Below, piece after piece: positions 24,253-30,328 of a stretch of 30,328 nt of DNA (position 1 is its first letter; each line of letters opens with the position of its first letter). The stretch is from a virus. The DNA is taken from positions 1-30,328 of IMG/VR virus record IMGVR_UViG_3300025108_000245; one strand, given 5' to 3'. The notes beneath the pieces are model-generated. The model saw only the letters and a list, made by a program, of their open reading frames with translations, ran no database searches and was not told the origin of the DNA. Both the position numbers and the translations under genes were made by a program.

Positions 24253-24802
24253 TCAGTTCCTTTTCAGTTCTTGTCTTCACCTTTTCAACAGCGGCACCCG
24301 GCCACATCGCCTTGGCTATGTCAGCCACTTGCCCGGCCTTGTCCTTGCGCCAGCCTGACACGATAGCTGCGATCTCATCAACGCTGTAGACCACCATCTC
24401 TCTATGCTCGCTGGCAACCTTACCTGCCTCATATCCATTGCGCGTGATCGCCAGCACCTTGCCATCATCCATCTGAGCTTCCCAATAATCACCAGTCAGC
24501 GGTTCATGCCCACCAGCGATAGCCGCCTGCTCAAGCGCAGCCAATCCCCGCAACGTCACCGACACCTGATGCTCAACATCGTGCTGGCTTTCTATCGCCT
24601 CATTCAGCTTATCCATCTGCGCTTCAAACCTACCACGCAGCCCCTGCTCACAAAGCCAAGGCAATCTATCTATGCCCCACTTCGCTTCCATTGCTGTTGC
24701 GGCTCGGTCGTATTCATGCAGCGCATCCTGCATCCGGCGCATCGCCATCTGACTAGGCGCATAGAATTGCTTGCTTGGTTTTGGTACTCGTTTGCCCTTC
24801 AT
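24233..24802 (-). CDS. Unknown replication-module protein with an SSB-like C-terminal tail
   Basis: The 189-residue product is mostly helical (MQDALHEYDRAATAMEAKWG, FEAQMDKLNEAIESQHDVEH) and has no recognised family. Its last residues, ELNDEIPF, closely match the conserved acidic tip of bacterial SSB (DDDIPF), by which SSB recruits repair and replication proteins. A small globular region with a WEAQMDDGKVLAITRNGYEA segment sits in the middle. AGGAG and GAGG precede the ATG. It lies between the primase-helicase and winged-helix genes, supporting a replication role. No OB-fold was recognised. Confidence 0.6.
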   Translation of the reverse strand: MKGKRVPKPSKQFYAPSQMAMRRMQDALHEYDRAATAMEAKWGIDRLPWLCEQGLRGRFEAQMDKLNEAIESQHDVEHQVSVTLRGLAALEQAAIAGGHEPLTGDYWEAQMDDGKVLAITRNGYEAGKVASEHREMVVYSVDEIAAIVSGWRKDKAGQVADIAKAMWPGAAVEKVKTRTEKELNDEIPF

Positions 24803-24823
24803 TTTACCTCTCCTAAACGTAGG

Positions 24824-24901
24824 GTGGGATGGTAGGGTGTGATCTAAAGATCATCACACCCCACCCACCTGTGCCGGAACGTGCGATATAAGTGGGATGG
24901 T
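24824..24901. repeat. Inverted and direct repeats in front of the SSB-tail gene
   Basis: The 110-base gap 24803-24912 contains a 9-bp perfect inverted repeat, GGGTGTGAT (24835-24843) with ATCACACCC (24853-24861). It is extended on the outside by GC-rich partly complementary arms, and there is a 4-bp inner GATC/GATC pair. A 10-bp direct repeat GTGGGATGGT (24824-24833 and 24892-24901) flanks it. There is no T run, so a simple terminator is unlikely. It may be an operator, origin-like element or RNA hairpin. Confidence 0.55.
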
Positions 24902-24912
24902 CACCCCACATT

Positions 24913-26712
24913 TTACGCTAACCCCTTGTTAATCCAGACTTTGCCCTCATGCACAGTCACCACACCCTTATCCTGCAACCCTTGCCGCGCATCCTTGCGC
25001 TGTCCGGGCGTTAAATCGGGTGATTTGACCTTGTGCGCCTCATGCCATTGGCTCACTGACAAGGCGTCAGTGCTTAGTTTTATCAGCGTGTTTTGCAGCG
25101 ATTGGAATGCGTGTTGCTGCCTCGCCGACAGGTTTTGCTTTTTGGTTGCACCCTGCGCCTCGATGGGTTTCATCACGATGCTGGTGTCGTCCAGCAACGC
25201 CACTGGCGTCATTTCAAACGTGATTTTGTCCATTGGCTCGGCGTCTTTCTGCTTTTCCATACCAAGCGCCACGATGCTTTCAGCCTTGCCAACCGACAGC
25301 ACAGTGTCAGCCGCACCAGCCAGTGCCGAGCTACCGCGCATAGAATTGATGCCACGGCTCGCATCCTTGCCAGCGTGGTGGATTGCCAACAAGCCACAGC
25401 CGGTGTGATGCTTTACCGCGTCGCAGCCCCTGATGAACGCCGACATATCTGTGGCGCTGTTCTCTTCGCCGGTCATGCTGCGAGCCACTGTGTCAATCAC
25501 CAGACAGCTAAATTCTTCATTGAGGCTGTCAATAGTACGCAGCAGCTTGTCGATGCTTTCCTCGTCCATCATATCAACGGCCATAGGTAGTACGCGCAGC
25601 AAGCCGGTATCCTCGACCTGATTGTGCAGCTTCCAAGCCTTGACGCGCTTGCCCAGCCCGCCAACGCCCTCACCGGCAATGTACAGCACAACGCCTTGCC
25701 GTGTAGCCCTGCCGTGCCACGCCAAGCCGTGCGCCATCGACAATGCCATATCAATGGCGATGAATGACTTGCCGGTGCCGGGTGCGCCATACATCACTGT
25801 GAAGCCGTGCTTGGTTAGTACGCCGTCAATCATCCACTCGACTGGCGGCATCGTCATCAGATACTGCTCATCATACAGCGGGTAAATATCAGGCTTGACC
25901 TCTGGCGCTGTCTCAACCACTGGCGCTTGCTTGGCTAGTTCCAGCAACACCCTCTTGCCATTGCCCGCAATCAGCCAGTCGGCCACGTCACCCTTTGGCG
26001 GCAAGTTTGGCAGGTCGAGGCGCTTGATCTTGCCCACCGTGCCGTGCAGCGCAGCGATCACTGTGTCGGCGTGTGCTTGCCCGGCCTCATCGTTGTCGGG
26101 CAGCACTACGACATTGCGATCAGCGAAATACTGGGCAAGCTCCGGTTTCCAGTTCTTCGACCCGCCGCTGTTTGTTGTTGCGATCAGGCCAAGCTCGATC
26201 AAAGCATCGGCGCATTTCTCGCCCTCAACAATAAACACCGGCGCTTTTGGGTTAGTCACGATGGCCGGTAAGTTATATGGCAGCGGGTCAATGTCTTTGA
26301 TGCTGTTGATCCAGCCGCCCTTGTCATCCGGGCGTCTTTGTCTGAATGTCTTTGGGTTATCGAACCGCAGCACCTGATAGGCCAACACGCCATCGCTGTC
26401 ATAGTAATCATAAGCGCGAGACATCTTCGGCGTCACTGGCAGGCTCTTTTGCTGCTGCTTGCTGATGCCAAACTTGCGCTCCAGCACGTCAGGTATGTTG
26501 CCATTGATAGACGCTGGCTCGTTTGCCTTCACCATATCAATTACACCGCCGCTTTCGCCGGTTTCAAAATTACTCCAAACGCCCTTTCGCGTACAAACCG
26601 ACAGGCTGCCGTGCGTACCCCAGCGCAGCTCTGTGCCTTTCGACAGGCGCGGGTTTGGCTCACCCCAGTAATGGCGGGCAACCTGTTCTATGTATGCTGC
26701 TATATTTGTCAT
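24913..26712 (-). CDS. Primase-helicase with TOPRIM and RecA-like ATPase domains
   Basis: The 599-residue protein has an N-terminal primase-like region without a clear zinc-binding cluster (13-64, RWGTHGSLSV, FETGESGGVIDMV). A TOPRIM domain follows: IVEGEKCADAL with Glu163/Glu165 and LPDNDEAG with Asp206/Asp208. After a linker comes a RepA-type AAA_25 ATPase with Walker A GAPGTGKS (309-316), a GEG motif, VIDTVARS (Walker B) and HHAGKD. The C-terminal 70 residues look like a basic DNA-binding tail with a winged-helix flavour. It unwinds DNA and may synthesise primers. It lies 85 bases downstream of the ssDNA-binding gene. Confidence 0.85.
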   Translation of the reverse strand: MTNIAAYIEQVARHYWGEPNPRLSKGTELRWGTHGSLSVCTRKGVWSNFETGESGGVIDMVKANEPASINGNIPDVLERKFGISKQQQKSLPVTPKMSRAYDYYDSDGVLAYQVLRFDNPKTFRQRRPDDKGGWINSIKDIDPLPYNLPAIVTNPKAPVFIVEGEKCADALIELGLIATTNSGGSKNWKPELAQYFADRNVVVLPDNDEAGQAHADTVIAALHGTVGKIKRLDLPNLPPKGDVADWLIAGNGKRVLLELAKQAPVVETAPEVKPDIYPLYDEQYLMTMPPVEWMIDGVLTKHGFTVMYGAPGTGKSFIAIDMALSMAHGLAWHGRATRQGVVLYIAGEGVGGLGKRVKAWKLHNQVEDTGLLRVLPMAVDMMDEESIDKLLRTIDSLNEEFSCLVIDTVARSMTGEENSATDMSAFIRGCDAVKHHTGCGLLAIHHAGKDASRGINSMRGSSALAGAADTVLSVGKAESIVALGMEKQKDAEPMDKITFEMTPVALLDDTSIVMKPIEAQGATKKQNLSARQQHAFQSLQNTLIKLSTDALSVSQWHEAHKVKSPDLTPGQRKDARQGLQDKGVVTVHEGKVWINKGLA

Positions 26713-26747
26713 CTCTTCATCCCTATCCCCCTTTGCCCCTTAAACAT

Positions 26748-26785
26748 GACCGGCGATGGGAAGGGAGGGTCACCCACCGCCGGTC
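26748..26785 (-). other. GC-rich hairpin between the ssDNA-binding and primase-helicase genes
   Basis: GACCGGCG (26748-26755) pairs with CGCCGGTC (26778-26785). TGGG/CCCA extends the stem inside a single mismatch, closing a 12-base loop. No T run follows on the minus strand, so it is more likely an mRNA stability or attenuation hairpin that sets the ratio of the two products. It fills most of the 85-base gap. Confidence 0.55.
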
Positions 26786-26797
26786 ACTACCACCGCA

Positions 26798-27427
26798 TTA
26801 GAACAGGTCAGCGCCTTCAACAACTGAAGGGGTAACAGCAGCGGGCGCTACTGCTGCGGCGGGTTCTGGGGCAGGTTCTGCCTTATCTAAGCCAGCCGGG
26901 CGTTCAACCCAGCCAGCGATTGCCCATTTAGGCGAGCGGAACGTCTGCGTTCCTTGAGCCTTGGTTTCGATCTGGATGCGATCAGAGCCGGTGATCTCGA
27001 TGACTGGCACCTTGCCGGGGTTGTCAGCCTTGCCAGCCAGATACGCATCGTGCAGATCGTTCATCTGATTGCGCACGATCTTGCTTGATGATGACATCTC
27101 ACGCAGGCCGATCTCTTTGTTGTACATCCTGATGCGAAAGCCTTCTTTGTGTTCATCACTAGGTTTGACCGGCATTGGCTCGCCAACCTTAACGAAGCGA
27201 AAGTCTGGGCCAGTCGTGGTAAAGGCGATAAAGCCAACCTCGATTGCGTCCATATCCATCACGACCTTGAAAGGCAAATCCATTTCGGTTTCGCTCTTTT
27301 CCCAGTGGCCGTCTGCCCCTTGGTGCCGGTCTTGCCTCACAAATGAGCCATCCTTTGCACTGAATTTCATGATAGGCAGAAAATCCCCGCCGCCTGATGA
27401 TGTAGTCTCTGTAAAACCTAAAGCCAT
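26798..27427 (-). CDS. Probable phage ssDNA-binding protein
   Basis: The 209-residue product starts MALGFTETTSSGGGDFLPIM. It has a beta-rich, Lys/Asp/Phe-containing core (FIAFTTTGPDFRFVKVGEPM, FRSPKWAIAGWVERP). After it comes a low-complexity Pro/Ala/Glu linker (EPAPEPAAAVAPAAV) and an acidic-hydrophobic tip (VVEGADLF). This core-linker-acidic tail plan is that of phage SSB proteins, and the neighbours are a helicase and nucleases. AGGAG lies 5 bases ahead of the ATG. A direct OB-fold match cannot be proved here. A tail ending in Leu-Phe would fit interaction with the helicase. Confidence 0.65.
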   Translation of the reverse strand: MALGFTETTSSGGGDFLPIMKFSAKDGSFVRQDRHQGADGHWEKSETEMDLPFKVVMDMDAIEVGFIAFTTTGPDFRFVKVGEPMPVKPSDEHKEGFRIRMYNKEIGLREMSSSSKIVRNQMNDLHDAYLAGKADNPGKVPVIEITGSDRIQIETKAQGTQTFRSPKWAIAGWVERPAGLDKAEPAPEPAAAVAPAAVTPSVVEGADLF

Positions 27428-27436
27428 TTTTAACTC

Positions 27437-27862
27437 CTAAACTTTAGAACTACGCAAAACGGTTGCGCCACCGATTGGAAAATAGGCGCAGATATCCGCG
27501 TCTTGGGCATCGCCCCTGTCGCTTCTGCCACCCTTACCAATTTCGTAATCACCCGCAAAATCAAACCGGGCGATGTTATCCTTATAAACATTCAGCAAAT
27601 ACGCTGGCAAGCCGGTGTGCTGCGTCAGCAGCCGGGCTTGTATTACTTTAGACAGGCTCACCATCGCTGTGTCGTACTGCAACAGCCGCACGTTGCGATG
27701 CTTCACCTCAATAAATGCCTTGGCCTCGCTGTCCTTAAACACCACAAAGTCGAGGCGATACTGTATTGGCAGCTTGTAGAAATCATAGCCGTGCGCGGCA
27801 AAGGCATCAGCTAGTGCCTGCTCTTTTGCTCTGTCGGCTGCGGTTTCGTACTGTTTACGCAT
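27437..27862 (-). CDS. PD-(D/E)XK-fold nuclease-like protein
   Basis: The 141-residue protein has IQYRLDFVVFKDSEAKAFIE followed by VKHR. Asp then Glu-x-Lys with a Tyr/Phe-rich strand between is the PD-(D/E)XK core (D58, then E74 and K76 by rough count). A helix (LSKVIQARLLTQHTG) and LPAYLLNVYKDNIARFDF follow, as in endonuclease-like folds. It overlaps the resolvase-like gene by 8 bases and ends 9 bases ahead of the ssDNA-binding gene, suggesting DNA processing in replication or recombination. Substrate is unknown; it may be a structure-specific or nicking nuclease. Confidence 0.6.
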   Translation of the reverse strand: MRKQYETAADRAKEQALADAFAAHGYDFYKLPIQYRLDFVVFKDSEAKAFIEVKHRNVRLLQYDTAMVSLSKVIQARLLTQHTGLPAYLLNVYKDNIARFDFAGDYEIGKGGRSDRGDAQDADICAYFPIGGATVLRSSKV

Positions 27863-28289
27863 CAGCCAGATGCTCCCTGATGATCATCATCGCCGTTAGC
27901 TGGTCGCACTCGACCGCGTAACGCCAGTCGTACTGCTCGTGTATGTCACCCGCTGGCAGGTAGTTGTCCATCCCAGCAACCGCAGCAACCGGGAAGCGCC
28001 AGCGAATAGGCAAGCGGTCATATTTATAAACCAGCAAGGGCAGCTTGTGTGTCGCCAATGCACTGGCGCAGCACTGATCCCACCAAGCGGGCTGGATGCC
28101 GTACCCAGCGCGATACCGCTTTGCCTCAATGCTGAAGGGAAAGTCAGGCATCTCAACGCAGATCAGGTCGCCGTGGTCGGCAGCGCGATACTGTTCTATG
28201 TCGCGCTTGAACGTCAGGCCAAGCTCTTCAAACAACAGCTTGGCAAGCTCGCGCTCGAAGCTGGCACCCTTGTTGCGGCTGTTAACCAT
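27855..28289 (-). CDS. Holliday junction resolvase-like nuclease
   Basis: The 144-residue protein begins MVNSRNKGASFERELAKLLF. Its motifs are Glu in FERELA, Asp in HGDLICVE and Glu-x-Lys in FSIEAKR (about 53-55). This NxxxKGxxxEREl...D...ExK order is typical of phage Holliday junction resolvase-like PD-(D/E)XK enzymes that resolve branched DNA before packaging. The ATG overlaps the regulator stop (ATGGTTAA), and the gene overlaps the next nuclease by 8 bases. Catalytic residues appear intact. Confidence 0.75.
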   Translation of the reverse strand: MVNSRNKGASFERELAKLLFEELGLTFKRDIEQYRAADHGDLICVEMPDFPFSIEAKRYRAGYGIQPAWWDQCCASALATHKLPLLVYKYDRLPIRWRFPVAAVAGMDNYLPAGDIHEQYDWRYAVECDQLTAMMIIREHLADA

Positions 28290-28485
28290 TGCGGTTTGCC
28301 AGCGAGCGCATAGTCTCAGCCGCCTTGCCGCTGTCTTGGTCGCGGATCATCTTGGTCAACCCGGCATCGAGTATTTCATCGGCCAGCGTTGACATAGAAC
28401 GATGCGGCGACACGTCCAGCATTGCCCGCAACTTGTCAACTGTGTCGCTGCGGAGCCTCAGCATTTGGTTTTTTATCCCGGCCAT
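28282..28485 (-). CDS. Ribbon-helix-helix regulator
   Basis: The 67-residue product from ATG at 28485 (AAGGAA about 8 bases ahead) starts MAGIKNQMLRLRSDTVDKLR. A short basic strand (NQMLRLR) is followed by two helices (TVDKLRAMLD and MSTLADEILDAGL), the ribbon-helix-helix plan of Arc/MetJ-type repressors. A longer frame back to 28563 runs through the promoter region and is not favoured. As the first gene leftward from the divergent region it likely regulates it. Confidence 0.65.
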   Translation of the reverse strand: MAGIKNQMLRLRSDTVDKLRAMLDVSPHRSMSTLADEILDAGLTKMIRDQDSGKAAETMRSLANRNG

Positions 28486-28498
28486 CTGTTTGATTTCC

Positions 28499-28544
28499 TT
28501 ACATTTGTAAAATAATTTGCCTATACCACTTGTAACACATTGTG
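28499..28544. promoter_or_regulatory. Operator-like palindromes in the divergent control region
   Basis: Between the regulator and the rightward operon are TTACA-TT-TGTAA (28499-28510) and CACATTGTG (28536-28544). TTGTAA occurs twice, 25 bases apart (28505 and 28530). These short palindromes lie within or next to the rightward promoter and in the regulator's 5' leader, as expected for repressor sites. Binding is inference. Confidence 0.4.
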
Positions 28545-28560
28545 ATATAGAATATATAAT
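28530..28560 (+). promoter_or_regulatory. Rightward promoter for the recombinase operon
   Basis: TTGTAA (28530-28535) is followed by 17 bases and TATATA (28553-28558). TATAAT at 28555-28560 gives a 19-base spacing as an alternative. It points at the gene starting at 28596, leaving a leader of about 30 bases with AGGGAG ahead of the ATG. Confidence 0.5.
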
Positions 28561-28595
28561 CATTATTGGCTACTAACCAAAAGGGAGACAGACAG

Positions 28596-28814
28596 ATGGC
28601 TAAACTTACTAAAAAGCAGGCAAACGCAATCGAAATGATTGCAATCTATTATTCAATGGCAGTTACAGAATTGGACACCAACGGCGTCACTGAAAAATAT
28701 GACGAACACGTTTGGATGTACGTTCATCATCGTGATCAGCTTGGCTTAAAAGTTTCGGCATATCAACGCGCAGCCGCAGATCGGTTTTGGGCAACAACTA
28801 AGGCGGCGGCATAA
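28596..28814 (+). CDS. Small unknown protein leading the rightward operon
   Basis: The 72-residue product starts MAKLTKKQANAIEMIAIYYS and ends in Ala. It is Lys/Ala/Tyr-rich with helical character. ATG at 28596 with AGGGAG 6-9 bases ahead was chosen over a TTG at 28566. Its stop overlaps the recombinase ATG (TAATG). No family was recognised; position suggests an early phage protein, perhaps a regulator or host-takeover factor. Confidence 0.55.
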   Translation: MAKLTKKQANAIEMIAIYYSMAVTELDTNGVTEKYDEHVWMYVHHRDQLGLKVSAYQRAAADRFWATTKAAA

Positions 28815-29443
28815 TGACCACATACATCGCTTATTACCGTGTATCAACTCAGCGTCAGGGCCAGTCCGGTCTTGGCCTTGAGGCACAACGCAGCGCCGTT
28901 GCCGGTTACAACATCGCCGCTGAGTACACTGAGGTGGAAAGCGGCAAGAAGAGCCAGCGCCCGGAACTAGCCGCTGCACTGGCCGAGGCCAAGCGCACTG
29001 GCGCAACGCTTCTCATCGCCAAGCTCGACCGCCTAGCGCGTAACGTGCATTTCATCACTGGCTTGCTTGAGGCTAACGTGCCAATCGTCTGCGCTGACAT
29101 GCCAGAGGCCGACCGTACCTTCTTGCAGATGGCTGCTGTCTTTGCTGAATGGGAAGGCCGCAAGATCAGCGAGCGCACCAAGGCTGCACTGGCTGCTGCC
29201 AAGGCTCGCGGCGTTAAGCTCGGCTCGCCCAACCCTGCCGCTGCTGGCCGTGCGTCAGCAGCCAAGCGCGTTGCGCGTACTAATGTTGTTGCCAAGCAGG
29301 CAATGCCTATCGTCTCGGTGCTGCGTGAGGCTGGTGCCTCACTACGCACCATCGCCGCCAAGCTTAATGAAGCTGGCATCCCCACCGCACTCGGTGGCAA
29401 CTGGCACGCATCCAGCGTGCGCAATCTAATGGGAGCAAACTAA
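28814..29443 (+). CDS. Small serine recombinase (resolvase/invertase family)
   Basis: The 209-residue protein has the catalytic serine in YYRVSTQRQG (Ser11, Arg9), LEAQR (22-26), AKLDRLARN with Asp72, Arg73 and Arg76, and a long E-helix region (QMAAVFAEWEGRKISERTKA). A C-terminal HTH (GASLRTIAAKLNEAGIPT) ends the protein. It is the usual size for resolvase/invertase enzymes, not for the large phage integrases (450 or more). It may resolve multimers, invert a segment or integrate. All catalytic positions look present. It starts in the stop of the previous gene and ends overlapping the next one. Confidence 0.88.
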   Translation: MTTYIAYYRVSTQRQGQSGLGLEAQRSAVAGYNIAAEYTEVESGKKSQRPELAAALAEAKRTGATLLIAKLDRLARNVHFITGLLEANVPIVCADMPEADRTFLQMAAVFAEWEGRKISERTKAALAAAKARGVKLGSPNPAAAGRASAAKRVARTNVVAKQAMPIVSVLREAGASLRTIAAKLNEAGIPTALGGNWHASSVRNLMGAN

Positions 29444-29559
29444 TGGTTAAAGACACTATCGGTATGCTGTTTGTAACAGCATTTGTAATTACTTTTTTCA
29501 CCAACGCCATCACAGACTGGAACTTCTGGTATTTGATGGCTCGCTTTGGGGGGCAATAA
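29443..29559 (+). CDS. 38-residue single-TM micropeptide
   Basis: Directly coupled by TAATG to the recombinase stop, this frame encodes MVKDTIGMLFVTAFVITFFT... The hydrophobic stretch covers about residues 7-22, flanked by Lys/Asp and a Trp-rich segment (DWNFWYLMARFGG). It is followed one base later by the exonuclease ATG. Such peptides in phage early operons may act at the inner membrane. Function is unknown; reality is supported by tight coupling on both sides. Confidence 0.45.
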   Translation: MVKDTIGMLFVTAFVITFFTNAITDWNFWYLMARFGGQ

Positions 29560-29560
29560 A

Positions 29561-30328
29561 ATGGTTGGAAAATTAACTAGCGATTTCGAGTTGAGCGCAA
29601 GCCGTACCCCGGTTTTGCTGAACGCATCACCATATCAGACCCGGAACGAATTGCTGGCTGAGATGGTCAAGCTGGATGAGGGCGGCGAAAAGGAATGGTT
29701 TGATCAGAACCAAGCGATGTATTGGGGAGATACCTTAGAGCCAGTTATATTGCGGGAAGCCGCCAAGCGTCTCAACCTGACCAATGTTGAGATCGACATT
29801 GACAAGCCCTATCATCACGACCACCTGCCATTCGCCGCCAGCCTTGATGGCACTGGCGTAGGCAATAAGCCGGTCAAGGCTGATTGGGCTAATGGCATTT
29901 ATGTGCCGCAGGGCGGGATTGTTGAGATGGCAGGTCAAGGCGTCCTTGAGGCCAAGCTGACTAGCGCACGGCCAGAGGAAATACCAGCACCGCATCGAGG
30001 CCCATTGCAATTGCAGGCGCAGATGATGTGTACTGGCCTGTCGTATGGATGTGTCGCGGTCTTGTACCAAGGCACAGAATTGCGGCTGTTTGTTTACCGC
30101 GCTGATGAGGTCGTGCAGCGCCGCATCCGCGAGGCCATTGTTGATTTTGAAAATCGCCGAAAAAATATTGACTGGTATCCTGTGACCTCTCCGGCTGACG
30201 GTGCTGTTGCCTACAGTCGCACAAACGATGACGCACCGCCGCTAGAGCTTGAGGGTGATGACGCAATGTGGGTTGATCACCTGATGACGGCCAAGGCCAA
30301 CAAGGCAATGGCAGAGCGAGAGATCGAC
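29561..30328 (+). CDS. YqaJ-type viral recombinase exonuclease (3' end outside window)
   Basis: The visible 256 residues show the conserved motifs of the YqaJ/lambda-exonuclease family: MYWGDTLEPV with the motif Glu, PFAASLDG with the metal-binding Asp, VLEAKLTS with Glu-x-Lys, and LQLQAQMMCTGL. The enzyme degrades one DNA strand to give single-stranded tails for annealing, normally with a RecT/Red-beta partner that is not seen here and may follow downstream. The ATG lies one base after the micropeptide stop. The frame runs off the right edge. Confidence 0.85.
   Translation, partial: MVGKLTSDFELSASRTPVLLNASPYQTRNELLAEMVKLDEGGEKEWFDQNQAMYWGDTLEPVILREAAKRLNLTNVEIDIDKPYHHDHLPFAASLDGTGVGNKPVKADWANGIYVPQGGIVEMAGQGVLEAKLTSARPEEIPAPHRGPLQLQAQMMCTGLSYGCVAVLYQGTELRLFVYRADEVVQRRIREAIVDFENRRKNIDWYPVTSPADGAVAYSRTNDDAPPLELEGDDAMWVDHLMTAKANKAMAEREID

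Noticed and set aside
24881-26835. Several long plus-strand open frames (such as 24881-25408, 25895-26377, 26338-26835)
   Set aside because: All are antisense to the primase-helicase, whose Walker A and TOPRIM motifs fix the coding strand.
28906-29424. A 172-codon minus-strand frame opposite the recombinase
   Set aside because: Antisense to the serine recombinase with intact catalytic motifs; Ala/Ser-rich shadow.
1-30328. tRNA genes, CRISPR arrays and insertion sequences
   Set aside because: No cloverleaf-like segment, regular repeat-spacer pattern or transposase frame was noticed; nearly all bases are taken by phage genes.

Overview
The window is a continuous piece of a tailed double-stranded DNA phage genome (or a prophage of one) with a short-tailed, podovirus-type virion. 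The virion proteins are relatives of the T7 set: a head-tail connector portal, a gp9-like scaffold, gp11- and gp12-like tail tubular proteins, a gp14-like internal protein, two or three very large internal virion proteins and a T7-fibre N-terminal domain. Small marker genes (DUF6321-like, Bbp19-like, DUF6378-like, a small capsid protein) and gene order resemble marine podoviruses of Alphaproteobacteria, such as the HMO-2011 type that infects SAR116. This host assignment is an inference from style and synteny and was not checked by a search. No bacterial gene, tRNA, rRNA or CRISPR array was recognised.

Layout. Everything from 1 to 28485 reads leftward (minus strand), and 28596 to 30328 reads rightward. 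From right to left on the minus strand: a ribbon-helix-helix regulator, two PD-(D/E)XK nucleases (one like Holliday junction resolvases), a probable ssDNA-binding protein, a TOPRIM/RecA-like primase-helicase, an unknown protein with an SSB-like C-terminal tail, a winged-helix protein, small zinc-ribbon proteins, a DUF6378 protein and the terminase subunits. Next come a gp13/GNAT-like protein, a run of tiny basic proteins, portal, Bbp19-like protein and scaffold. A terminator with an overlapping sigma70-type promoter then restarts transcription for the major capsid protein. Beyond it lie a small head protein, the tail tube proteins, the internal virion proteins, and a fibre adaptor with a very large LamG/SPRY adhesin that runs off the left edge. 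The rightward arm encodes a small unknown protein, a small serine recombinase, a single-TM micropeptide and a YqaJ-type exonuclease cut by the right edge.

How it works together. The nucleases, ssDNA-binding protein, primase-helicase and YqaJ exonuclease form a replication and recombination module. TerS/TerL pack DNA through the portal into a scaffolded head. The tail tubular and internal proteins build the ejection machine, and the fibre/adhesin cluster recognises the host. The 110-bp divergent region between the ribbon-helix-helix gene and the recombinase operon looks like the main early control region. A DNA polymerase, holin and endolysin were not seen and presumably lie outside the window.

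Genes are packed very tightly (many ATGA, TAATG or TGATG overlaps). No gap of 300 bases without a gene exists; the longest is about 178 bases, upstream of the capsid gene.
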